Shown here one piece after another: positions 55,350-63,084 of a DNA stretch of 64,000 bases. The stretch spans positions 1 through 64,000 of the forward strand of contig NZ_JQBX01000009.1 in assembly GCF_001437075.1 (NCBI RefSeq), read 5' to 3'. Made by a program: the position numbers and the translations under genes. Origin of the DNA: Pediococcus stilesii (GTDB lineage: Bacteria; Bacillota; Bacilli; Lactobacillales; Lactobacillaceae). Within the stretch, counting starts at the first letter, position 1. The number at the start of each line of letters is the position of its first letter. The notes beneath the pieces are model-generated. The model did no database searches and was not told the origin of the DNA. It saw only the letters and a list, made by a program, of their open reading frames with translations.

Positions 55350-55931
55350 TTAACATTTTTCAGGTTGTAACAATAGTCGATTTACATATTCCATCGCCTC
55401 GGTTTGTGTCAACGGATGCCCTTCTAAAAAAATCCATTTCAATACTAGCAAAATGGTATTGCTGTAATGTTCGGCGATCAATTCAATCGGAAGCTTCGTC
55501 TCCTTTCGATCGGCAAGACGATCCCTTAAAATATTAATTGCTTCATTTTTGAAATACTCGTACAAGTTCACGATAATTGTGCTTCCTGGAACATTATTTT
55601 TGGAAAGCTGGGTCAATAATTCTTGATGACGGTACATCGTTTTAAAAATTTGACGCAATAAGTATTCTTGCAGCTCTTCATCAGAAATATCCTGATATTC
55701 TTCGATTTTGCTTTCTTTTTTGAGTAAGAACCAACAATAATTTAATAAATCGTTCTTATCATCGAAGTAGTTGTAAAACGTCGCCCTTGGAAAATTACTA
55801 ACCTGGCAAATTTCGTTAATACTAATATCGTCATACGCTTTTTTAGCTAACAGCTCATACATGGCACTTGAAAACGCCGCTAAAGTCCGTTGGGCGCCTC
55901 TTTTTATTTTTTGATTCAGATCATATTTCAT
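55350..55931 (-). CDS. TetR/AcrR-family regulator
   Basis: A 193-residue repressor. The N-terminal helix-turn-helix is clear: ALSAMYELLAKK-type helix, then ISINEICQVSNFPRATFYNYFDDKNDLL. The C-terminal ligand domain is divergent. I start at ATG 55931 with CGAGGTGA; the longer frame from 55967 overlaps the leader. It precedes the MMPL exporter gene and most likely controls it. Confidence 0.86.
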   Translation of the reverse strand: MKYDLNQKIKRGAQRTLAAFSSAMYELLAKKAYDDISINEICQVSNFPRATFYNYFDDKNDLLNYCWFLLKKESKIEEYQDISDEELQEYLLRQIFKTMYRHQELLTQLSKNNVPGSTIIVNLYEYFKNEAINILRDRLADRKETKLPIELIAEHYSNTILLVLKWIFLEGHPLTQTEAMEYVNRLLLQPEKC

Positions 55932-55983
55932 TTCTTCACCTCGAAAATTGTTTTTTGAAAAAATCATTTTTTTATAATAAAGA

Positions 55984-56028
55984 ATTCTAGCGCGTTTATT
56001 TTATTTTTGCAACAGTTTAAATTTAGAC
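55984..56028 (-). promoter_or_regulatory. Promoter and palindrome of the TetR-MMPL operon
   Basis: Minus strand TTGCAA (56007-56012) and TAGAAT (55984-55989), 17 apart. Just upstream is the palindrome GTTTAAATTTAGAC (56015-56028, one mismatched pair), a candidate TetR operator. Confidence 0.55.
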
Positions 56029-56055
56029 ACTTGTAAAACTTAATAAAAAATAAAA

Positions 56056-56098
56056 AGATTACGCCAAAAAAATTTTGTCATAACCTTTTTTCACATTT
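56056..56098 (-). terminator. Terminator of the glyoxalase-like gene
   Basis: Minus strand GGTTATG pairs with CGTAATC (G-U pairs), with an inner A/T stem, then a T-rich tail. Confidence 0.65.
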
Positions 56099-56118
56099 TT
56101 CGAATAATAATATTATTG

Positions 56119-56499
56119 CTATTCGTGTAATTCGCTTGGCAGTCCATCTGGATCAAAGAAAAACGTCATCTTCTGATTGTTCAAATCGTCGCGTCGAATT
56201 TTTTCTACCTCAATTCCTTTTGACTTTAATTCTTCAACGTCGGCTTCAATGTTATCCGTTTCAAATGCGATATGACGCAATCCCGCTGCTTCTGGATATG
56301 AAACTCGTTTAGGAGCATCCGGTTTAATAAACAACTCAAACATCACACCACCGTACTCCAAATCTAGCTTCATATCATTCTTGTTTAGCCGTTCAGTTTC
56401 TTCGACAACTTTCATTCCTAAATGATGTACATAAAATTCTTTAGCTTTAACATAATCCGTACAAATGATCGCAATATGGTCAATTTTTTTTGCCTGCAT
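56119..56499 (-). CDS. VOC-family protein (glyoxalase I/YaeR-like)
   Basis: A 126-residue metalloenzyme of the vicinal-oxygen-chelate fold. The two beta-alpha-beta-beta-beta halves carry His8, the Glu of MFELFI, the His of GLRHIAFE and the Glu of ELHE, the four metal-ligand positions of glyoxalase I. It may detoxify methylglyoxal or be a related lyase; the substrate is unproven. It is monocistronic. Start ATG with AGGACAAAA. Confidence 0.84.
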   Translation of the reverse strand: MQAKKIDHIAIICTDYVKAKEFYVHHLGMKVVEETERLNKNDMKLDLEYGGVMFELFIKPDAPKRVSYPEAAGLRHIAFETDNIEADVEELKSKGIEVEKIRRDDLNNQKMTFFFDPDGLPSELHE

Positions 56500-56651
56500 T
56501 TTTGTCCTCCAAAATACGCTATCAATGATAATAGTTTCTTAATTAGATTCTATAACAACTTTTACAATCTAGGGGATTAAATAATTGACTTTCTTCATCA
56601 AAAAAAGAAAAATTAGGTATGTAAAAATTTACACCTGGGAGGGAATGTAGT

Positions 56652-58085
56652 ATGAACAACTCAAATGGGACATCGACGGCGAATAAAACGCTGATATTGA
56701 TTGCCCTTGGTATTTTTTCATTTATGTCCACATTGGACGGATCAATTGTTAACATTGCCATGCCAATTATGTCTAAAGAACTCCATGTAAGTGCCAGCCA
56801 AATTGAATGGGTTGTTTCTATCTATTTAATCGTGATTAGTGCCCTACTAATGTTTTTCGGTCGGTTAGGTGACGTTATCGGAAAGTCAAAAGTCTTTAAG
56901 GTTGGGACCGCCGTTTTCATTTTAGGCTCATTACTTGCTGGGATTAACCTTGGATTACCTTTTCTACTCTTTTCCAGAGTGGTTCAAGCTGGTGGCGCTG
57001 CAATGACCATGTCCAACAGTTTCGGAATTACAACTAGTTCATTTCCAATTGATCAACGCGGACGAGCAATGGGTGTGATTGGTACCTTCGTTGCGTTGGG
57101 CTCGGTCGCTGGGCCAGCAATTGGTGGTTTAATTCTCAACTATTTACCGTGGAATTATATTTTTTGGATTAACGTTCCAATCGGGGTCATCGCCGTTTTA
57201 GTCGGCTTAAAAAGTCTTCCACATGATGTGCCAGTATCCGCGAACGCTCCGTTGGATTGGCTGGGGATGATCGAATTTTCGCTATTCGTAATTACCTTCT
57301 TCTTTGCAATCCTTCAAGGTCAAGAAAGTGGTTACAGTAATCCGTTAATTATTGGATCACTAATTATTTCCATCATCGCCTTAGTTTTATTTATTAGGAC
57401 GGAAACCAGTCGGAAGCATCCGCTTTTAGATTTATCTATTTTTCAATACTCCGATTTTACACTTGGATTAATCGCTGCGCTTCTTGTTTTCATTAACGGC
57501 TTCTTTTACAACGTATTAATGCCGTATTATTTGGTCAACGCTCGTGGACTTTCTTCGGGAGTATCAGGCTCGCTTTTGTCAATTATCCCGTTAACCATGG
57601 TCGTTTTCGGTCCAATTGGTGGAATTCTTTCAGATAAATTTGGCGGAACCAAAATTACAGTTTTAGGAGTGTCTCTGCTACTTGCCGCACAATTTTTAAT
57701 CATGGGATTTGGTCTATCAACGCCATATTGGTTCTTTACGATGGCATCGATCTTGACGGGAATTGGAATTGGGATGTTTCAATCTCCAAATAATGCGTCC
57801 GTAATGTCGGCTGTTCCAAGTAATCGGCTCGGGATTGCCGGAAGCGTCAATGCTCTTGCACGAAATCTTGGAATGATTCTGGGTGTAAGTATCTCAACTT
57901 CATCTTTATTCTTGGTAATGAGTGCAAAATCAGGACAAACAATTACAACCTACCCTTTGCATAACGATCAACTATTTATTTTTGGAATGCGCTTTGCATT
58001 TCTGATTTCAGCAGTATTATTAGCAATCGCTGATTTTATCGCTATTCGTCGGTGGATCGTTTCAATTAAAAGAAATAAAAATTAA
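56652..58085 (+). CDS. Drug exporter of the DHA2 family (EmrB/QacA-like)
   Basis: A 477-residue fourteen-helix MFS exporter. The conserved LDGSIVNIAMPIM in helix 1 (with the Asp of motif D1), the FGRLGDVIGKSKVFKVG loop (motif A) and RVVQAGGAAMTMSNSFGI (motif C of antiporters) are all in place. It exports drugs or dyes using protons. Start ATG with GGGAGGG. It is monocistronic. Confidence 0.88.
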   Translation: MNNSNGTSTANKTLILIALGIFSFMSTLDGSIVNIAMPIMSKELHVSASQIEWVVSIYLIVISALLMFFGRLGDVIGKSKVFKVGTAVFILGSLLAGINLGLPFLLFSRVVQAGGAAMTMSNSFGITTSSFPIDQRGRAMGVIGTFVALGSVAGPAIGGLILNYLPWNYIFWINVPIGVIAVLVGLKSLPHDVPVSANAPLDWLGMIEFSLFVITFFFAILQGQESGYSNPLIIGSLIISIIALVLFIRTETSRKHPLLDLSIFQYSDFTLGLIAALLVFINGFFYNVLMPYYLVNARGLSSGVSGSLLSIIPLTMVVFGPIGGILSDKFGGTKITVLGVSLLLAAQFLIMGFGLSTPYWFFTMASILTGIGIGMFQSPNNASVMSAVPSNRLGIAGSVNALARNLGMILGVSISTSSLFLVMSAKSGQTITTYPLHNDQLFIFGMRFAFLISAVLLAIADFIAIRRWIVSIKRNKN

Positions 58086-58125
58086 TCTTTTTTGAGCAAA
58101 ATATTTAACTTGTATTCCTAATTGT

Positions 58126-58131
58126 TATACT
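58126..58131 (+). promoter_or_regulatory. Extended -10 box of the HesB/YqkB-like gene
   Basis: TATACT preceded by TGT gives TGTTATACT, an extended -10, 50 bases before the start codon. Confidence 0.5.
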
Positions 58132-58180
58132 ATCGAATAGTAAGGTAAAGTAGTTTTGTTAGCATAGGAGGAGAAATATT

Positions 58181-58588
58181 ATGAAAATCAATATTACGGA
58201 GAATGCGCAACAGTATCTTTCAGGAAAAGGTGTCGATAACAAGCACGTCTTTCTAGCTTTAGATGATGGTTCTAGTAAATTTTCAAAATTAGGTGGCTCT
58301 TGTGCGATTGGAAATAAATTTCAACTTGTAGTATCACCGGCTGCTGATACAGACTACACTGATTCAATTGAAAACAACGCCGATCTTGAACTGACAAGTA
58401 GTAAAGAGGAAGAAACATATCTAGGTAGCGGTTTATCCCTTGATTACAAAATGGGTCTGCTGAAATTAAGTGACAACAGCGGGGTTCTTGATGGCGCAGT
58501 TTCAGTTCAACAGTATGAACCTAAGGACGTTCAAGATAAGGCATCCATGAAAAAAGATATGCAAGAACTTGGTAACAAAATCTGCTAA
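58181..58588 (+). CDS. Iron-sulfur cluster biosynthesis-family protein (HesB/YqkB-like)
   Basis: A 135-residue protein of the Fe-S biosynthesis (HesB-like) fold as found in lactobacilli. It opens MKINITENAQQYL and has GGSCAIG near 38. The three Cys of A-type carriers are not kept: only one lies in the core and one at the C-terminus, so cluster transfer is unlikely and the true role is unknown. The start has GGAGGAG. It ends at a hairpin. Confidence 0.75.
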   Translation: MKINITENAQQYLSGKGVDNKHVFLALDDGSSKFSKLGGSCAIGNKFQLVVSPAADTDYTDSIENNADLELTSSKEEETYLGSGLSLDYKMGLLKLSDNSGVLDGAVSVQQYEPKDVQDKASMKKDMQELGNKIC

Positions 58589-58611
58589 ACATTGGAACGA
58601 CTAATATTTTT

Positions 58612-58646
58612 AGAGATCGGACAAAAAATTTGTCTGGTCTCTTTTT
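58612..58646 (+). terminator. Terminator of the HesB/YqkB-like gene
   Basis: A 14-bp stem AGAGATCGGACAAA with TTTGTCTGGTCTCT (G-U pairs on the plus strand) is followed by TTTTTC. Confidence 0.85.
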
Positions 58647-58787
58647 CATTGCAATTATTAGTGCCTAACCCTGTTAGTTTCATAATTTCAGCGTTTTTCC
58701 CAATTATGGGACCTAATTTGAATGACTGTACCCCTTAGGCTTGATAAACTGGTAAATGGACAAGTAACTTATGGGGAGATATTTTTA

Positions 58788-60053
58788 ATGAAAAAATTGT
58801 ATTTAGGTCTTATTAGTGTTCTAGTTTTAATTTTTGGGGCGTTTATGTTTATTCGTCAAATTCAGGTTAAAAAAACGGCACCGGCTAAACCATCGGCAAA
58901 TAGTATAAAATTAGTTGCTGCTAAAAAAGCGGCGGATCAGTATGATTATGAACGAGCCTTAACTTTATTGAAGGGACAGAGTTCAAAATCGGCAACTACT
59001 TTACGGAACTCAATCAATTCCACTAAAAAAGAATTGGTCACCTGGAACAAACCCGATCAATTTCGGCATCTTTTCTTCCATAGCCTGATCGTTGATCCAC
59101 AGAAAGCTTTCAAATCAAAGTCGGCGCGGGGCTATGCCGACTATATGGTCACCATTCCAGAATTTAATAAAATCATTGATCAAGTTTACAAAAATAATTA
59201 TGTGCTCGTTGGTCTACAAGATATTATTCAAACCGATAAAGATGGAAAAAAATCGACCGTTTCAATTAATAACATCAAGCTTCCAAAAGGAAAAAAACCA
59301 TTAATTCTTTCTCAGGACGATGTGAGCTACTACAAATATATGAAGGGTGACGGCTTTGCCAAAGATCTTTTCATTGATAAGAACGGCGAAATTAAAAATC
59401 ACTATGTTGATGGTGGAAAATCACAGGTTGGAAACTACGATCTAATTCCAATTATCGATCAATTTGTGAAAAAGCATCCGGACTTTTCGTATCATGGTAG
59501 TAAAGGAACCATCGCACTAACCGGATATAACGGCGTTTTAGGTTATCGTTCATCCATTTCACAATCTTCTAAAAAAGATTTACCTGCAACTAAAACGGCC
59601 ATCAAAAAAGCTACTACCGTTGCAAACGCCATTAAAAAAGATGGCTGGACTTTTGCATCACATTCGTGGGGACACATTAATATGAAGGAGTCACCCCTAT
59701 CAGATATTCAAAAAGATAATACACTTTGGATGAAAGAAGTCGCACCAATCGTTGGAAAAACCAATATTTTTATTGATCCATTCGGCGCCGACGTTGGTGG
59801 CAGTGAACCCTATTCAGAAAGTAATGCTAAATATAAATATCTAAGTCAACAAGGTTTTAATATTTTTTGCAACGTGGATGCCTCTAAACCTTCATGGGGT
59901 CAGTTAGGTGATAAATTCTATCGCAACGCACGTATCAACGTTGATGGGATCCGATTCCAATCCGATCTAGACGGCTCCGACACCGTCCTCAGACAATTCT
60001 TCAATACTAAACAAGTTATCGATCAAAAAGACCGTAAATTGGTTCATAAATAA
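58788..60053 (+). CDS. Membrane-anchored polysaccharide deacetylase (NodB-like)
   Basis: A 421-residue protein: a signal anchor at 5-22, a helical stalk to about 110, then a carbohydrate esterase 4-like domain. The Asp pair lies in LSQDDVSYY (177-178) and the metal His motif in ASHSWGH (His292, His296), as in NodB enzymes. The insert between them is long. It would remove acetyl groups from a surface glycan or peptidoglycan outside the cell. The ATG at 58788 has GGGGAGAT; the frame's earlier start at 58722 lacks a site. It converges on the BcsA/BcsB-like operon, hinting that the polymer made there is N-acetylated (inference). Confidence 0.84.
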   Translation: MKKLYLGLISVLVLIFGAFMFIRQIQVKKTAPAKPSANSIKLVAAKKAADQYDYERALTLLKGQSSKSATTLRNSINSTKKELVTWNKPDQFRHLFFHSLIVDPQKAFKSKSARGYADYMVTIPEFNKIIDQVYKNNYVLVGLQDIIQTDKDGKKSTVSINNIKLPKGKKPLILSQDDVSYYKYMKGDGFAKDLFIDKNGEIKNHYVDGGKSQVGNYDLIPIIDQFVKKHPDFSYHGSKGTIALTGYNGVLGYRSSISQSSKKDLPATKTAIKKATTVANAIKKDGWTFASHSWGHINMKESPLSDIQKDNTLWMKEVAPIVGKTNIFIDPFGADVGGSEPYSESNAKYKYLSQQGFNIFCNVDASKPSWGQLGDKFYRNARINVDGIRFQSDLDGSDTVLRQFFNTKQVIDQKDRKLVHK

Positions 60054-60104
60054 AAATAAGGAAGGTACGACAGCATAATTTGTCGTACCTTCCTTATTTT
60101 TATT
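60054..60104. terminator. Bidirectional terminator
   Basis: AATAAGGAAGGTACGACA and TGTCGTACCTTCCTTATT form an 18-bp stem with an eight-base loop between the deacetylase and EPS operons. Confidence 0.93.
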
Positions 60105-60122
60105 ATTCTTTACTGAAAATGC

Positions 60123-60977
60123 TTAAACGTCATATTGCGTTTCATCGATTCCCCTGTTCATCAGATCGTAAGGATTATTCATCGTTTCCGGATCCCATGA
60201 AGCAATACCAACGACCATTGATATTGCAAGTGACATTAATTCAGGATTTTTCTTAATATTTAACTCAAAAGCATCCTTAACACGGTTGGCAGCGATTGTG
60301 GCCCCTTCCGCATCTGAGTAAAGTAAAATTGCCCACGTTGGATCTTCATTTTGAATGATATATGTTATATCATTTCCTCGAGTTGAATCTTTAATGGTTT
60401 CTGAAGTTAATTTCAATAATGACTGTAATTGACGATCGCTCATCATTCTTCGTAAGTCATTAAAATAACGAATTTTTATAATCAACGTTGTGACCGGTAT
60501 TTGAAACCGCCGATTTGTTTCAATGAATACCCCTGCATCTTCTACATAAGCAACCATTGTCCGTAAATTAGTTTGCGCATCAAAAGCTCCCCGCTCTACT
60601 AATGCAGCTCTTAGTTCGCTGTTTGACTTTTGTAATGAAACCTGACTTTTCGTCATAAAATATAAAGTGAAGGATAAAATTATAGGAAGAACTAACCAGA
60701 AAACTAGTTCCCATCGCACGGTTTGATTTTTTCCGACATATTGGTACAACATCACAACTACTTGTAAAGCAATAAATCCCATATTAATTACGATACTGGA
60801 TAGAATCCCCATAAAATACGTGGTAATTAAAATTGCAATCGTAATAAACAAATAAATGATGTTAATGACAACTGCTTCTGAAATAATTAGCATTACCGCC
60901 AATGCGCTAATCATTAGCATGAACATGAGTAATCCAATGTCTTCATACAAAGATTCACGTTTATCTTTGTTTTGCAT
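60123..60977 (-). CDS. Membrane protein with degenerate GGDEF domain, putative c-di-GMP receptor
   Basis: A 284-residue protein. Residues 10-112 hold about four membrane helices, 113-130 a short helix, and 130-275 a GGDEF-type domain. The metal-binding Asp residues of the D-x-D-x-F motif are replaced (Lys168, Arg170 in KIRYFN), and the GG(D/E)EF turn is a different loop (NEDPT, about 210-214). The inhibitory-site motif RxxD is kept as RGND at 200-203, right before the signature hairpin. So it should bind but not make c-di-GMP. It is the last gene of the EPS operon; Listeria PssE is a known analogue. I start at ATG 60977, seven bases after GGGGGA, overlapping the BcsB-like gene by 17 bases. 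Confidence 0.8.
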   Translation of the reverse strand: MQNKDKRESLYEDIGLLMFMLMISALAVMLIISEAVVINIIYLFITIAILITTYFMGILSSIVINMGFIALQVVVMLYQYVGKNQTVRWELVFWLVLPIILSFTLYFMTKSQVSLQKSNSELRAALVERGAFDAQTNLRTMVAYVEDAGVFIETNRRFQIPVTTLIIKIRYFNDLRRMMSDRQLQSLLKLTSETIKDSTRGNDITYIIQNEDPTWAILLYSDAEGATIAANRVKDAFELNIKKNPELMSLAISMVVGIASWDPETMNNPYDLMNRGIDETQYDV

Positions 60978-63084
60978 TTTCATTTCCCCCATTTAATTTT
61001 GCTTGTTTTTTTAAAATCAAGTACAGTCCTAGTCCCATTACCGCAAATATTAAAACGGCAATGCCAACGTAAAGGATAATTTGACTGTTTTTACTGAGCA
61101 TCCGCTTGTGTTCCAGTCCCGCATCAATGTATTTATTCTTCTTAAAACGATAACTGTAGTGTGTATTATCTTCATCTACAACAATTGCATCACCGGAATA
61201 TTGGTCAATGTTCTTTTTAAAATTAAGTTGTGTCGTTGCTAAATAACTCGCTTTGGAACTTGGGCCGGTAACCACTAACATACCAGCCTTATCGTTGTAT
61301 GGCGAGCGGATTAGCTGTGCGGTTCCAATTGACTTACCATAATCTTTTTCAATGCTCAGCTTTTCATTTGATACAAATCGACTTAAACTCGAATTATATT
61401 TAAAGTACAGATCCTTATTCAAGGTTCGGATCATTGCATTATTATCCGGCGTTCCAAGCACGATCACATTTTTGTTACTTAAAGTCTGATCGCTAGGTTT
61501 TTTATTATAAAATTGAATTGTTCCAGTATTACTTTTAGCATATGCACCAATCAAATTAAAAATATTGGTTAAACTTCTAAAATCATCAGCATTCAACTTT
61601 TTAGGGACAACGACTGCTAGGTTGTTATAGGTTTCATTTTTAATAAAGATTGTTGGATAATTTGCAAATAATAATTCATTACTACGTTGTGACTTAACAT
61701 TCATCACTGAATCGGTGTCAACTTCGGCCCACGGTGTCCGTTCGTTATCAGATGTACTTTGATCTTTCATTTCTAAGTCAAAAGCCACCCGAACTTCAAA
61801 GCTATTTCCAAGTGAGGTCCCTTTGGGTACATCCAGGGTCAACGTATCACCATCAGCCTTAGCCGCAGTTAGTTTTTTACTACCTAGCGCAATTTTATTA
61901 ATATAAACCGTAACTAACGAACGGTTGAAGTTTAAGTTTTTGCTGTACCTGAACTTTAATTTCACCTTAGAACCATCCGCGTTGTTTCGATCATTTGGTA
62001 GGGTCACAAAGTAGCTAGTTTCTTGATGACCTGCGCCCTTGACGGTATCAATTGCATTAGTCAACTGATATCGTCCCTCGTCTTGGATTACCGAAGTAAA
62101 TGTATCAGTTGTATCATCCACGTCTTCAACAGCTTTGTTAGTTTCTTTCATTAATTCAGCATTTGCAACGAATTTAGCTGCTTTCTTTAGTAATGCGCCC
62201 GTTTTAGCCGTCACAATCATATAGTAACGATCATCGGTATAATAAGTTTTAATCACCGCATGTTTATCTACATCACTAGCGCTTACTTCTTTTTTCAGCT
62301 TGTCTGGTAAATGATCATATTTTGCCACATACATAATATAATCACCCTTTTGAGCGTCTAAATCATCATCTTTAACAACGTTAATTTGATCATTATCAGT
62401 AGTTATAACTCGTGATCCACCGGTTAAAGCTGTCATGCTTGCCGTCAATTCATCTTGATCCGCACTATTAGAGGTAACGATTTTTGAACGTTGATTTGCG
62501 ATTGTATCCTCACCTAAAAAATGATCATTAAAAGAATGTAACGTGTTTTCTGCCTCATTTAGCTCATATTCAAAGTTAACGTTTGAACCCGACTTAATCG
62601 TTATCCAATTTGCTGGGGTTTGAGCTAAATTATAGTTTTCAGCATTCTTTTTATTCAAAATTTGTCCACTAATCTCTATTTTATTATTGCCTTGAATTAA
62701 TTCTAACGGTATTTCAATTGTTTTGTTTTGAAAACCGCTCCGATGCTCTGGCCGAAATGAATAGAACTTTACTCCATTAACCGACACCGTAACATCCGAA
62801 ATAGTATCATTGGCTAATTGGGATATTTGGTAGTCAAAATTAAAAGTGGCTTTTTTAATATCCCAATAGTCCATTTTATTAAAATACATGCTCGTTTTTA
62901 CCGATCTACCTGACAGAGTCGTCGTATCATTTTGAAAATTCTGCGTATACGTCTGTTTATCAGCATGAATCGTACCACCAGTTATTACAAAAAAGATGCT
63001 GATAGCAATTACTATTAGCCCAATTCTTCTACTTATATCGTTTAGTTTTATACCATTTTGCTTGTTTATGAAAAATCTGTTCAC
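60961..63084 (-). CDS. BcsB-like cellulose/EPS synthase subunit
   Basis: A protein of about 707 residues: an N-terminal signal sequence or anchor (about 18-40), a long extracytoplasmic part with BcsB-type beta-rich modules (for instance FRPEHRSGFQNKTIEIPLELI and, later, VVVPKKLNADDF), and one C-terminal membrane helix (NSQIILYVGIAVLIFAVMGL). BcsB pairs with BcsA to guide the growing polymer across the envelope. The GTG at 63084 with GGTGGGG is my start, 56 bases inside the glycosyltransferase gene; the ATG at 63105 has no site. The overlap implies coupled synthesis of the two subunits. Confidence 0.82.
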   Translation of the reverse strand: MNRFFINKQNGIKLNDISRRIGLIVIAISIFFVITGGTIHADKQTYTQNFQNDTTTLSGRSVKTSMYFNKMDYWDIKKATFNFDYQISQLANDTISDVTVSVNGVKFYSFRPEHRSGFQNKTIEIPLELIQGNNKIEISGQILNKKNAENYNLAQTPANWITIKSGSNVNFEYELNEAENTLHSFNDHFLGEDTIANQRSKIVTSNSADQDELTASMTALTGGSRVITTDNDQINVVKDDDLDAQKGDYIMYVAKYDHLPDKLKKEVSASDVDKHAVIKTYYTDDRYYMIVTAKTGALLKKAAKFVANAELMKETNKAVEDVDDTTDTFTSVIQDEGRYQLTNAIDTVKGAGHQETSYFVTLPNDRNNADGSKVKLKFRYSKNLNFNRSLVTVYINKIALGSKKLTAAKADGDTLTLDVPKGTSLGNSFEVRVAFDLEMKDQSTSDNERTPWAEVDTDSVMNVKSQRSNELLFANYPTIFIKNETYNNLAVVVPKKLNADDFRSLTNIFNLIGAYAKSNTGTIQFYNKKPSDQTLSNKNVIVLGTPDNNAMIRTLNKDLYFKYNSSLSRFVSNEKLSIEKDYGKSIGTAQLIRSPYNDKAGMLVVTGPSSKASYLATTQLNFKKNIDQYSGDAIVVDEDNTHYSYRFKKNKYIDAGLEHKRMLSKNSQIILYVGIAVLIFAVMGLGLYLILKKQAKLNGGNENAKQR

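Noticed and set aside
58181-58588. A-type iron-sulfur carrier
   Set aside because: The three conserved cysteines of IscA/SufA are not present, only the fold appears related.
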